Assembly: GCF_021018895.1 (NCBI RefSeq)
Contig: NC_079367.1
Location: 313,569 to 377,568 of the forward strand
Source: Seriola aureovittata
Lineage: Eukaryota > Chordata > Actinopteri > Carangiformes > Carangidae
DNA length: 64,000 nt
Reading direction: 5' to 3'
Shown here: piece after piece, positions 1 through 8,368 of the stretch
Layout: each line of letters opens with the position of its first letter
How positions within the stretch are numbered: position 1 is the first letter of the stretch
Notes under the pieces: model-generated
The model's database searches: none
What the model was told of the DNA's origin: nothing
The model's input: only the letters and a program-made list of their open reading frames with translations
Made by a program: the position numbers and the translations under genes

Positions 1-906
1 CAATCAATTGATTTTTTGGACACTACGGTATTTAAAGGACCAGATTTTATTCAAAATTCCAAATTAGATACTAAAGTCTATTTCAAAAGCACAGATACCC
101 ATGCACTTTTGCATAAAGATAGCTTCCATCCGAAGCACACCTTTAAGGGGATTGTGAAATCACAGCTCTTAAGGTTCAGCCGTATTTGCACGAGGGAAGA
201 ACATTTTCGAGAAGCGGGGGTGACCTTGTTTAAGGCCCTTCGGAAACGGGGATACGGCAGAACCTTTTTGAGACATTGCCTTCGGACCTTTAAAGAGAAA
301 AAGGTCAGGGGTCATGGGAATTTGATTCCTCTGATTACGACATTTTCGTCGGTCAGTAAGGTATTAAATAGTAAATTTAAGACTAAGTTCATTGATAGGA
401 TAGGTAATACAGGACTCATTCCAGACTCAGAGGTGATTTCCGCATACAAAAGAAACAAAAACTTGGCGGATATTTTGGTTCAAGCTAAGTTATCACCTTT
501 GACTCATGAAAGACCACTATTGTTAGAAGTTCAGTTTTCTAGATTAAAATTTATAAAAAACCAAAAAGAAAAAACTGTTATTAAGTTAGATCAGGCATTT
601 AGCCCTAGATCATCTAATTGTGTTTATGTTATTTATTGTACAAAATGTCAAATTCAGTATGTTGGAGAAACAAAAAATACTCTGTCCACACGTATGTCAC
701 AACACAGGTATAATGTAAGAAACAAGAAAGACGTGGACACGCTTTTGGTTAAACATTTTTTACATCATGGCTTGGCTTCAATGAGGATGGCGGGATTACA
801 GAGGAATGTCAATTGGACAGATGGGGAAAGGAAAAGGAGGGAGAGGTATTGGATTTTTTTGTTGGCGACCAAGGATCCATTTGGGTTAAATATGAAAAAT
901 AATTAA
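1..906 (+). CDS. PLE family A RT/GIY-YIG endonuclease, 5' part outside window
   Basis: This is the C-terminal ~300 codons of a Penelope-like reverse transcriptase. The frame is open from base 1, so the gene enters from the left. It starts inside the RT region after the catalytic motifs (SIDFLDTT, equivalent to residues 420-427 of the family C protein), continues through HALLHKDSFHPKHTF, and ends in a GIY-YIG endonuclease: VYVIY (around base 623), a CxxC pair (CTKC), YVGET, the Arg of STRMSQH and the Glu of RRERYW. It is clearly different from families B and C, so it is a third lineage. No internal stop is seen. It should nick DNA and copy element RNA, but the catalytic RT core lies outside the window. 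The 3'UTR is very short before degenerate telomeric DNA begins. Confidence 0.9.
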   Translation, partial: QSIDFLDTTVFKGPDFIQNSKLDTKVYFKSTDTHALLHKDSFHPKHTFKGIVKSQLLRFSRICTREEHFREAGVTLFKALRKRGYGRTFLRHCLRTFKEKKVRGHGNLIPLITTFSSVSKVLNSKFKTKFIDRIGNTGLIPDSEVISAYKRNKNLADILVQAKLSPLTHERPLLLEVQFSRLKFIKNQKEKTVIKLDQAFSPRSSNCVYVIYCTKCQIQYVGETKNTLSTRMSQHRYNVRNKKDVDTLLVKHFLHHGLASMRMAGLQRNVNWTDGERKRRERYWIFLLATKDPFGLNMKNN

Positions 907-1135
907 TATCTTAACAAAACCAGAATACCTAAACCTAACCTATCCCATTCCCAATCCCTAAACCTAACCTCCCTCATACCTAATCCCTAACCCTAACCTC
1001 ACCCATATCTTAATCCCTAAACCTAACCTCACCCTTATTCTAAATCCTAAACCTAACCTCACCCCAGACCCAAACCCTAAACTTAACCTAACTGGATTAT
1101 AAGCCCTAACCCTAACCAATGTCCCACACCTAATT
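907..1135 (+). repeat. Short 3'UTR and degenerate telomeric repeats after family A
   Basis: About 30 bases after the stop codon the sequence becomes a run of CCTAACC-, CCCTAAAC- and CCAATCCC-type variants up to about 1135. It looks like a decayed (CCCTAA)n tract in the same orientation as the purer tracts further right. Its position matches the 3' junction of the other PLE copies. No gene is seen. Confidence 0.7.
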
Positions 1136-1520
1136 AATCCTAAAAATATCATACATAATTGGGGAATAAATAAATAAATAAATAGAAATATATAATTTCA
1201 TAATTAAGTTAATAAAAGACATAGATATATACAGGGTGGGATACTTTAATTTAGCAATTTAAGGTTAAAAAATGCTTAATTTGGCAATTTAAGGGTTAAA
1301 AATACTTGATTTGGCAATTCAAGGGTTAAAAAATTAAATTTTATAAATAACAATTCATATACATCATTTAATTCAGGATATTCATTCAATAAATACAGGG
1401 ATTAAAAAATTACACAAGGAATTCATTTAGTTTGGCATTTATGGGGTTAAAACTGAAAGAGCAAGAAAAAAAGAAAAAAACCAAGTGAATTTGAGTTTCA
1501 CAGAAAAAGAAAGGGGAGGG
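1136..1520. repeat. AT-rich 5' flank with ~33 bp minisatellite
   Basis: AT-rich DNA without coding potential. Around 1245-1345 a unit of roughly 30-35 bases containing TTTGGCAATTTAAGGGTTAAA is repeated about three times with changes, and a further degenerate copy lies near 1425-1455. It leads into a TATA box and is probably the 5' flank of the cassette that follows. Confidence 0.55.
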
Positions 1521-1529
1521 CATAAAAGG
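1521..1529 (+). promoter_or_regulatory. TATA box of first hammerhead cassette
   Basis: CATAAAAGG lies about 105 bases upstream of the hammerhead-like RNA. Similar TATA boxes precede three other hammerhead-like motifs at about 100-125 bases (7015, 26651, 28508), which supports a promoter role. The transcription start is inferred near 1550. Confidence 0.5.
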
Positions 1530-1620
1530 AGCACAGTGCTTCGAAAGCTCACTTTGCTTTCAGACTTCAAGCTGACAGCATTGCTCCACAGCCACTACAG
1601 CAAGCCAGTGACAGTTTTTT

Positions 1621-1688
1621 GTGTGCCTGACCTGAAGAAGACCTTATCAGGTCGAAACGTCGTCACCTTTTTGTTTATTTTGGCACAC
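1621..1688 (+). ncRNA. Hammerhead-ribozyme-like motif
   Basis: Core: stem I TGAC (1628-1631) with GTCA (1662-1665); CTGAAGA (1632-1638) matches the hammerhead CUGANGA box; stem II GACC (1640-1643) with GGTC (1650-1653); GAA (1654-1656) then ACGTC (1657-1661) as a minimal stem III/cleavage segment. An outer helix GTGTGCC (1621-1627) with GGCACAC (1682-1688) encloses it. It deviates from the textbook motif by one extra A (1639) before stem II and by a very small stem III. PLEs are known to carry minimal hammerheads. The predicted cut is after 1661. Confidence 0.7.
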
Positions 1689-1893
1689 CTTCCTTTGTTG
1701 TTTATTAAAAATAGTAAAAAACAGATTTTGATTTCATTTTATTAGAAAAACATTTTATTTTTTGGCTTTTTCCTTTCCATATTTTGGGAAAGTGTTTTTA
1801 GTTGTTTGTTTTATTTTATTTTTCATTTAAAACAAAAAAATACAAAAAAATACAAAAAAACAACACAAAACAAAAAATACAAAAAAACATAAA

Positions 1894-2079
1894 ATGGATG
1901 ACTGGACGGTGGTGCGTTACGGGCGGAGACGCCAACGCATCCGCCGACCAGCTTGGGGCCAGGGAGGTTGGGGGTTCCAGGGATGGAAGGACCGTGCTCC
2001 TCCTGTCTCCTACGGGAGACAGGTTCAGTTCACCCACCCTAACCCTAACCCTAACCCTAACCCTAACCCTAACCCTTAG
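1894..2079 (+). CDS. ORF1 N-terminal fragment running into telomeric repeats
   Basis: A short frame starting MDDWTVVRYGRRRQR, rich in Arg and Gly, runs for about 47 codons and then reads (CCCTAA)n as Pro-Asn repeats to a stop. The opening DDW..VRYGR motif recurs at 2377, 4646, 7346 and 26978, and as DDGWTTVRRGR at the start of the full family C ORF1. This is therefore the 5' end of a PLE ORF1 cut off by telomeric DNA. The basic region could bind RNA, which is inference. It is unlikely to make a complete protein. Confidence 0.55.
   Translation: MDDWTVVRYGRRRQRIRRPAWGQGGWGFQGWKDRAPPVSYGRQVQFTHPNPNPNPNPNPNP
2034..2078 (+). repeat. Interstitial telomeric repeat
   Basis: About seven CCCTAA units directly join the ORF1 fragment on the left to the duplicated cassette on the right. 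Confidence 0.95.
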
Positions 2080-2142
2080 CTCTTGAGGGGAGAACACCAA
2101 AACTTGACTCCAGCCTGAAAGCAAAGCAAAACACAGTTATCA

Positions 2143-2226
2143 GTGTGCCATTGATTTGTGCCTGAAGAAGACCCTGATAGGTCGAAACGTCGCACGTTTT
2201 TAGTTTTTTTAATTGTTTTGGCACAC
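2143..2226 (+). ncRNA. Hammerhead-ribozyme-like motif
   Basis: Stem I GTGC (2158-2161) with GCAC (2192-2195); CTGAAGA 2162-2168; stem II GACC (2170-2173) with GGTC (2180-2183); GAA 2184-2186; ACGTC 2187-2191. The outer helix is GTGTGCC (2143-2149) with GGCACAC (2220-2226). The predicted cut is after 2191. The cassette starts at 2079, which corresponds to a point ~43 bases downstream of the TATA box in the longer copy at 7015. This copy therefore lacks the promoter and may begin near an RNA 5' end. Confidence 0.7.
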
Positions 2227-2376
2227 CTTCTTTTGTTCATTATTTAATCCTTTCGAATTTCGAAAGCGTTTTTGGTTTATTTCTTAAAAAAATAATTTAA
2301 AAAATTAAAAAATAAATAAAAAAATACAAAAAACATATAGAACAATAAACAAACAAGACATACATAACAAACAAAC

Positions 2377-2634
2377 ATGGAGGATGACGGGTGGCAGCCT
2401 GTGCGCTACGGTAGACGCAGGAAGCGCACCCGGTCACCGTATTGGGGCGGGTATCAGGGGTCTGGTAGGGGAATGGCCAGTGCATCCACCTCCTCCTATG
2501 GGAGGGGGTATCTGACCTCTTCTCCTAACCCTAACCCTAACCCTAACCCTAACCCTAACCCTAACCCTAACCCACACCTGGGCGGGAGGTGCATATTTTA
2601 CATTTTTATTCTCAACATCCTTAACATTTTTTAA
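2377..2634 (+). CDS. ORF1 N-terminal fragment (MEDDGW type)
   Basis: The frame begins MEDDGWQPVRYGRRRKR, continues about 49 codons with a Gly/Ser/Tyr-rich stretch, then reads telomeric repeats as Pro-Asn and stops in the adjoining 3'UTR fragment. It shares the DDGW..VRYGR signature with family C ORF1. The helical and SGNH domains are absent, so it is a 5' remnant or a non-autonomous cassette. The identical telomeric junction recurs at 4288, 4792 and 7492. Confidence 0.5.
   Translation: MEDDGWQPVRYGRRRKRTRSPYWGGYQGSGRGMASASTSSYGRGYLTSSPNPNPNPNPNPNPNPNPHLGGRCIFYIFILNILNIF
2524..2572 (+). repeat. Interstitial telomeric repeat
   Basis: About eight CCCTAA units lie between the ORF1 fragment and a family B 3'UTR fragment. 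Confidence 0.95.
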
Positions 2635-2936
2635 TATTAATATGTGGCACAATAGAAATAGGGGCAGGAAACCCTCTTTTAATTTACTAATGTTTTTACT
2701 ATTTATGCATGCTTATTTTTATTAACATTAATTTTACTAACATTATTATAAGCATTTATATGTTTGTACTCTTTTAGCACTTATGTTTTTATCATTCCAG
2801 CACTTACCTTTCCTGCCCCGACTTTTAAATCCAAATACACTCCCCTATGCTACCATATTTTAATTTAAGATTAATTCGTATTGATTCCCCTATTTTTATT
2901 TTATTTTAATTACTTCTATATATTAAAAATATACCC

Positions 2937-2999
<63 letters not shown>

Positions 3000-3105
3000 C
3001 GAACCTAATAATGTTATTAATATATAACAATATATATATATAATACTTTATAACATATTATTAATAACTACGCTAAATATAAACATTATTTAAAAAAATA
3101 TATAT

Positions 3106-3154
<49 letters not shown>

Positions 3155-3477
3155 CTTTATGCATCTCCCTATGGTGATCCGCATGGTCACAATTGGGACG
3201 GTTCCCAGCCCCCCCAACACAATTATTTTATATCAGCTTATGTTGTTTAATTATTCTATTTATATATTTTTTTTAACTTTTTATTACTTTTATTTATTTG
3301 CTGGGCCCGTCCCCCTTTATAAATTTGATCGAAAGCAGGTCCCTCTCTTCCTTCTGCCCGGTGCTCTGCCTGGGGATCGAACCCTGGTCCCCGGTGGGAA
3401 AGACCACTTCTCTCTCCATTCCACCATCCATTCTATCAGATCAGTAGGCCAGTGCACAGTATTTTAACTCAAACCCA
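2572..3477 (+). mobile_element. 5'-truncated family B PLE (3'UTR only)
   Basis: The block matches the family B 3'UTR seen at 17613-18715 from the CTGGGCGGGAGGTGC landmark on. It has GGGGCAGGAAACC, long T tracts (2939-2999 and ~3112-3149), the CCCTATGGTGATCCGCATGG block, a minus-strand tRNA B-box-like element (GGGATCGAACC at 3373-3383) and the terminal block ending in CAGTGCACAGTATTTTAA. Its 3' end abuts telomeric repeats as in full copies, so it is a heavily 5'-truncated insertion. Confidence 0.8.
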
Positions 3478-3538
3478 TAACCCCAACCCCAACCCCAACC
3501 CTAACCCTAACCCTAACCCACACCCTAACCCTAACCCT
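3478..3538 (+). repeat. Interstitial telomeric repeat (with CCCCAA variants)
   Basis: CCCCAA-type variants pass into CCCTAA units. The CCCCAACCCC start is shared by every family B 3' end, so the variants probably belong to the element terminus or its template. Confidence 0.9.
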
Positions 3539-4162
3539 ATCCTGTGGAAGAAGAAAACATTACAACACTTACCTGATACCTTACCTGACTCCCAGCATAT
3601 CTCTGGGCACTTACCTTGCATCCTTAGGCCCCGGGTACACCACACACCTGGTATACTGCCATTTGACCTATAGAAAAAATGTCAACATACCAAAAAATGT
3701 CTCTTGGAAATGGGTACCTATCGACTCCAAATGGTCTGAAACATGCTCCTAAATGGTTTCTACAAGGTAGATTTTGGCTTCAACACTTAGTCAATTTTCA
3801 GTACCAATCGTCTCCCATTCATTTCCTATGGGAAAGACGTTTTGGCTTATAACTCCGGAACGAAAGGTCGTAGAGACACGGGAGTGGGTGGCGTCAGACC
3901 TAATTAGGGGGCGCTGAACACGCCAGTCTTGGACCCATCTCTCTACGACTTACGGTTCCCGAGATACAGACAATTTAAAATTTTTACGCAATGCATCTCG
4001 GGAACCGAAGGTCCCACAGACGAGTGGCTGGTACCGTTGGAAAGGGCGTGGCCGAATTAGTGGGGGCGAAACTTGGTTTCAGGTCTCTACGACCTTCCTA
4101 TCAGAAGCTACAGACCTTAACGACTATGGTAGGGGGTACGATAGGTGGCAAAACTCTGTTAA
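3539..4162 (+). repeat. Telomere-associated module T, copy 1
   Basis: A ~625 bp non-coding block found three times (also 5806-6430 and 27289-27912), always ending CAAAACTCTGTTAA against (CCCTAA)n. It contains a 13 bp perfect inverted repeat, CGGTTCCCGAGAT (3953-3965) with ATCTCGGGAACCG (3995-4007). A second set is GGTCGTAGAGAC (3866-3877), complementary to GTCTCTACGACC (4083-4094) and partly to TCTCTACGAC (3940-3949). I see no ORF or terminal repeats. It may be the 3' end of an unrecognised telomere-directed element. Confidence 0.65.
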
Positions 4163-4219
4163 CCTAACCCTAACCCTAACCCTAACCCTAACCCTAACCC
4201 TAACCCTAACCCTAACCCT
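4161..4219 (+). repeat. Interstitial telomeric repeat
   Basis: About nine CCCTAA units follow module T. Confidence 0.95.
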
Positions 4220-4288
4220 CAGGGGTCTGGTAGGGGAATGGCCAGTGCATCCACCTCCTCCTATGGGAGGGGGTATCTGACCTCTTCT
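4220..4288 (+). pseudogene. Isolated 69 bp ORF1 fragment between telomeric tracts
   Basis: It matches 2455-2523 (the Gly/Ser/Tyr-rich part of the MEDDGW-type ORF1) and has telomeric repeats on both sides. The right junction is the same as at 2523, whereas the left end is new. It fits a very short 5'-truncated insertion or an exchange inside telomeric repeats. Confidence 0.7.
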
Positions 4289-4347
4289 CCTAACCCTAAC
4301 CCTAACCCTAACCCTAACCCTAACCCTAACCCTAACCCTAACCCTTA
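4289..4347 (+). repeat. Interstitial telomeric repeat
   Basis: About nine CCCTAA units end in CCCTTA at the start of the second duplicated unit, matching the junction at 2078. Confidence 0.95.
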
Positions 4348-4411
4348 GCTCTTGAGGGGAGAACACCAAAACTTGACTCCAGCCTGAAAGCAAAGCAAAA
4401 CACAGTTATCA

Positions 4412-4495
4412 GTGTGCCATTGATTTGTGCCTGAAGAAGACCCTGATAGGTCGAAACGTCGCACGTTTTTAGTTTTTTTAATTGTTTTGGCACAC
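4412..4495 (+). ncRNA. Hammerhead-ribozyme-like motif (duplicate)
   Basis: Same sequence as 2143-2226. The core spans 4427-4464, the predicted cut is after 4460, and the outer helix GTGTGCC/GGCACAC is at the ends. Confidence 0.7.
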
Positions 4496-4645
4496 CTTCT
4501 TTTGTTCATTATTTAATCCTTTCGAATTTCGAAAGCGTTTTTGGTTTATTTCTTAAAAAAATAATTTAAAAAATTAAAAAATAAATAAAAAAATACAAAA
4601 AACATATAGAACAATAAACAAACAAGACATACATAACAAACAAAC

Positions 4646-4903
4646 ATGGAGGATGACGGGTGGCAGCCTGTGCGCTACGGTAGACGCAGGAAGCGCACCC
4701 GGTCACCGTATTGGGGCGGGTATCAGGGGTCTGGTAGGGGAATGGCCAGTGCATCCACCTCCTCCTATGGGAGGGGGTATCTGACCTCTTCTCCTAACCC
4801 TAACCCTAACCCTAACCCTAACCCTAACCCTAACCCTAACCCACACCTGGGCGGGAGGTGCATATTTTACATTTTTATTCTCAACATCCTTAACATTTTT
4901 TAA
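4646..4903 (+). CDS. ORF1 N-terminal fragment (duplicate of 2377)
   Basis: Identical reading frame to the copy at 2377: MEDDGWQPVRYGRRRKR, a Gly/Ser/Tyr-rich stretch, then Pro-Asn repeats encoded by telomeric DNA. It arises from the 2.27 kb duplication and lacks the ORF1 helical and SGNH domains. Confidence 0.5.
   Translation: MEDDGWQPVRYGRRRKRTRSPYWGGYQGSGRGMASASTSSYGRGYLTSSPNPNPNPNPNPNPNPNPHLGGRCIFYIFILNILNIF
4793..4841 (+). repeat. Interstitial telomeric repeat
   Basis: Duplicate of the tract at 2524-2572. Confidence 0.95.
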
Positions 4904-5205
4904 TATTAATATGTGGCACAATAGAAATAGGGGCAGGAAACCCTCTTTTAATTTACTAATGTTTTTACTATTTATGCATGCTTATTTTTATTAACATTAA
5001 TTTTACTAACATTATTATAAGCATTTATATGTTTGTACTCTTTTAGCACTTATGTTTTTATCATTCCAGCACTTACCTTTCCTGCCCCGACTTTTAAATC
5101 CAAATACACTCCCCTATGCTACCATATTTTAATTTAAGATTAATTCGTATTGATTCCCCTATTTTTATTTTATTTTAATTACTTCTATATATTAAAAATA
5201 TACCC

Positions 5206-5267
<62 letters not shown>

Positions 5268-5373
5268 CGAACCTAATAATGTTATTAATATATAACAATA
5301 TATATATATAATACTTTATAACATATTATTAATAACTACGCTAAATATAAACATTATTTAAAAAAATATATAT

Positions 5374-5421
<48 letters not shown>

Positions 5422-5746
5422 CTTTATGCATCTCCCTATGGTGATCCGCATGGTCACAATTGGGACGGTTCCCAGCCCCCCCAACACAATTATTTTATAT
5501 CAGCTTATGTTGTTTAATTATTCTATTTATATATTTTTTTTAACTTTTTATTACTTTTATTTTATTTGCTGGGCCCGTCCCCCTTTATAAATTTGATCGA
5601 AAGCAGGTCCCTCTCTTCCTTCTGCCCGGTGCTCTGCCTGGGGATCGAACCCTGGTCCCCGGTGGGAAAGACCACTTCTCTCTCCATTCCACCATCCATT
5701 CTATCAGATCAGTAGGCCAGTGCACAGTATTTTAACTCAAACCCAT
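4841..5746 (+). mobile_element. 5'-truncated family B PLE (3'UTR only), duplicate
   Basis: Duplicate of 2572-3477 with the same landmarks: CTGGGCGGGAGGTGC start, T tracts (~5206-5267 and ~5380-5416), a minus-strand B-box-like element near 5641 and the CAGTATTTTAA terminus. It differs mainly in homopolymer lengths. Confidence 0.8.
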
Positions 5747-5805
5747 AACCCCAACCCCAACCCCAACCCTAACCCTAACCCTAACCCACACCCTAACCCT
5801 AACCC
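5747..5805 (+). repeat. Interstitial telomeric repeat
   Basis: Duplicate of 3478-3538, with CCCCAA variants followed by CCCTAA. Confidence 0.9.
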
Positions 5806-6430
5806 TATCCTGTGGAAGAAGAAAACATTACAACACTTACCTGATACCTTACCTGACTCCCAGCATATCTCTGGGCACTTACCTTGCATCCTTAGGCCCC
5901 GGGTACACCACACACCTGGTATACTGCCATTTGACCTATAGAAAAAATGTCAACATACCAAAAAATGTCTCTTGGAAATGGGTACCTATCGACTCCAAAT
6001 GGTCTGAAACATGCTCCTAAATGGTTTCTACAAGGTAGATTTTGGCTTCAACACTTAGTCAATTTTCAGTACCAATCGTCTCCCATTCATTTCCTATGGG
6101 AAAGACGTTTTGGCTTATAACTCCGGAACGAAAGGTCGTAGAGACACGGGAGTGGGTGGCGTCAGACCTAATTAGGGGGCGCTGAACACGCCAGTCTTGG
6201 ACCCATCTCTCTACGACTTACGGTTCCCGAGATACAGACAATTTAAAATTTTTACGCAATGCATCTCGGGAACCGAAGGTCCCACAGACGAGTGGCTGGT
6301 ACCGTTGGAAAGGGCGTGGCCGAATTAGTGGGGGCGAAACTTGGTTTCAGGTCTCTACGACCTTCCTATCAGAAGCTACAGACCTTAACGACTATGGTAG
6401 GGGGTACGATAGGTGGCAAAACTCTGTTAA
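5806..6430 (+). repeat. Telomere-associated module T, copy 2
   Basis: Duplicate of 3539-4162 with the same inverted repeats and the same 3' junction with (CCCTAA)n. Confidence 0.65.
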
Positions 6431-6590
6431 CCTAACCCTAACCCTAACCCTAACCCTAACCCTAACCCTAATCTTAACCTTAATCCTAACCCCAATCCTA
6501 AACCTAACCCTAATCTTAGCCTTAATCCTAACCCCAATCCTAAACCTAACCCTAATCCTAACTCCAACCCAAATCCCCCATATTACATTT
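6431..6590 (+). repeat. Telomeric repeat decaying into variants
   Basis: About six perfect CCCTAA units are followed by CCTTAATCCTAACCCCAATC-type variants to about 6590. The decay runs left to right. Confidence 0.85.
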
Positions 6591-7014
6591 GAAAATCTGT
6601 AAAAGTATAAAAATATATATATTTATAATTTATAAAAGATTTTTTCAAAAATTTATGATTGGATATGAAATAGTATTAAAATTGATAAGGGTACAATTAA
6701 TAAACAGGGTTAAAAACATTAAGGGACAATAAATAGGTTAAATACAATAAATAGGTTAAATACAATAAATAGGATTTATAATAAACATTAAAATACAATA
6801 AATAGGTTAAATACAATACAATATATAGATTTGATAACATTAATATCTTAAAAAAGGTTAAAAGTTCATATATAATAACATTGATATACTATTAATGGTT
6901 AAAATAGGGTTAAAATGGAGTAAAAACAGGTTTACATGTGAAATGGGGACAAAATTAAAAAAGGCGAACCAAATTGAAAAAGACGAACAGAAAAAACAAA
7001 AAGCCAAACCAAGC
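6591..7014. repeat. AT-rich 5' flank with AGGTTAAATACAATAAAT minisatellite
   Basis: AT-rich non-coding DNA. Between about 6715 and 6830 an 18 bp unit AGGTTAAATACAATAAAT is repeated several times with variation. It sits directly upstream of a TATA box, like the minisatellite at 1245-1345 upstream of the first cassette. No gene is seen. Confidence 0.55.
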
Positions 7015-7023
7015 CTATAAAAA
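7015..7023 (+). promoter_or_regulatory. TATA box of the MEDDGW cassette
   Basis: CTATAAAAAGG lies about 120 bases upstream of the hammerhead-like motif. This is the only MEDDGW cassette in the window that keeps its promoter; those at 2079 and 4348 start about 43 bases downstream of this TATA box. Confidence 0.55.
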
Positions 7024-7124
7024 GGACGAACACAGTTACAGGAGCTCACTCTTACCTTTGCTCTTGAGGGGAGAACACCAGCACTTGACTCCAGCCTGAA
7101 AGCAAACAAAAAACACAGTTATTA

Positions 7125-7208
7125 GTGTGCCATTTATTTGTGCCTGAAGAAGACCATATTTGGTCGAAACGTCGCACGTTTTTAGTTTCTTTTATTGTTT
7201 TGGCACAC
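7125..7208 (+). ncRNA. Hammerhead-ribozyme-like motif
   Basis: Stem I GTGC (7140-7143) with GCAC (7174-7177); CTGAAGA 7144-7150; stem II GACCA (7152-7156) with TGGTC (7161-7165), one pair longer than in the 2143 copy because the loop changed; GAA 7166-7168; ACGTC 7169-7173. The outer helix is GTGTGCC (7125-7131) with GGCACAC (7202-7208). The predicted cut is after 7173. Confidence 0.7.
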
Positions 7209-7345
7209 CTTCTTTTGTACATTATCTTATCCTTTCTAATTTTAGAAAGCGTTTTTTGTTTATTTTATTAAAAAAATAATTAAAAAATAAAAAAATAATT
7301 TAAAAAAATAAAAAAACACAAAAAATAAAGAGACAACAAACAAAC

Positions 7346-7561
7346 ATGGAGGATGACGGGTGGCAGCCTGTGCGCTACGGCAGGCGCAGGAAGCGCACCC
7401 GGTCACCGTATTGGGGCGGGTATCAGGGGTCTGGTAGGGGAATGGCCAGTGCATTCACCTCCTCCTATGGGAGGGGGTATCTGACCTCTTCTCCTAACCC
7501 TAACCCTAACCCTAACCCTAACCCCCTCCATTTTAGTAATTTCGCAATTTGCAATTACATT

Positions 7562-7610
<49 letters not shown>

Positions 7611-7666
7611 CTTTTTTTTTTTCTAATAATAATATTATTAAAATACATATTATACTATTATTATAG
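7346..7666 (+). CDS. ORF1 N-terminal fragment (MEDDGW type, third copy)
   Basis: Same start, MEDDGWQPVRYGRRRKR, as the copies at 2377 and 4646. It has one visible change (TCC to TTC) and the same telomeric junction at 7493, but different DNA upstream and downstream. The shared junction in a diverged context means it predates the 2.27 kb duplication or is the normal 3' limit of a short element. Past the telomeric part the frame reads into poly-T. Confidence 0.5.
7493..7523 (+). repeat. Interstitial telomeric repeat
   Basis: About five CCCTAA units lie between the ORF1 fragment and the left terminal repeat of the first family B element. Confidence 0.95.
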
Positions 7667-7782
7667 TAAATCAATAATTACCTTTCTATATATATATATA
7701 TTACAGAGATATATATTTAAACATATTCTTGTATTATCTATATATTTTTTTATATTCACTTTATTTATTTATTTTTATTCTA

Positions 7783-7836
<54 letters not shown>

Positions 7837-8176
7837 CATCTCCCTATGGTGATCCGTATGGTCATAATTGGGTCGGTTCCCAGCTCCCCAAGATTGCTTT
7901 TATTATATTTTATTCTTTTTATATATTAAATTTATCACTACCAGTTTTAACTTTACATTTATTCTTTTATCTTTTTATTATATTTATTTTATTTATTTGC
8001 TGGGCCCGCTACTCCTTGTTAAAGATACTTGCAGCAGGTCCCTCTCTTCTCTCTGTCCGTTGCTCTGCCTGGGAATCGAACCCTGATCCCCCATGGGAAA
8101 GACCACTTCTTTCTCCATCCAGCCATCCGCTCTGTCAGATCAGTAGGCCAGTGCACAGTATTTTAACCCAAACCCA
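7524..8176 (+). repeat. Left pseudo-LTR of family B insertion 1 (truncated)
   Basis: It starts at CCCTCCATTTTAGTAATTTCG, equivalent to base 14546. It carries T tracts, the CCCTATGGTGATCCGTATGG block, a minus-strand B-box-like element (GGGAATCGAACC near 8071) and the CAGTATTTTAACCCAAACC terminus. It is the tail of a preceding head-to-tail unit. Confidence 0.8.
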
Positions 8177-8208
8177 TAACCCCAACCCCAACCCCAACCC
8201 TAACCCAG
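8176..8208 (+). repeat. Short telomeric spacer at B-B junction
   Basis: CCCCAA variants and CCCTAA lie between a family B 3' end and the next family B 5' start (AGCCAGTGCCACTGATCT). The spacer and junction match 18716-18740, so they are inherited through the template rather than made anew. Confidence 0.9.
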
Positions 8209-8368
8209 CCAGTGCCACTGATCTACATTCCTTCACCTCAACTTACCCTGGACATCAAGAAAAAGAAATAACCAACAGAACCACTACCACACCTCAAAAA
8301 CAGGATTTCCCCACACCTTCCATCCGGATCCACCACCAACAAGAAGGTTCCATAACACCGCCTCAACC

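Larger units (their letters stand above)
2079..6430 (+). repeat. Tandem duplication of a 2.27 kb mosaic unit
   Basis: Bases 2079-4347 and 4348-6430 are the same mosaic in the same order: hammerhead cassette, ORF1 start, ITS, family B 3'UTR fragment, ITS, telomere-associated module, ITS. Equivalent points are 2267-2269 bases apart, and the copies differ at only a few places, mainly homopolymer lengths. Only the first copy has the extra ORF1 fragment 4220-4288 and a second ITS before the repeat restarts. The near identity points to a recent duplication, for example unequal exchange between telomeric tracts. Confidence 0.9.
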
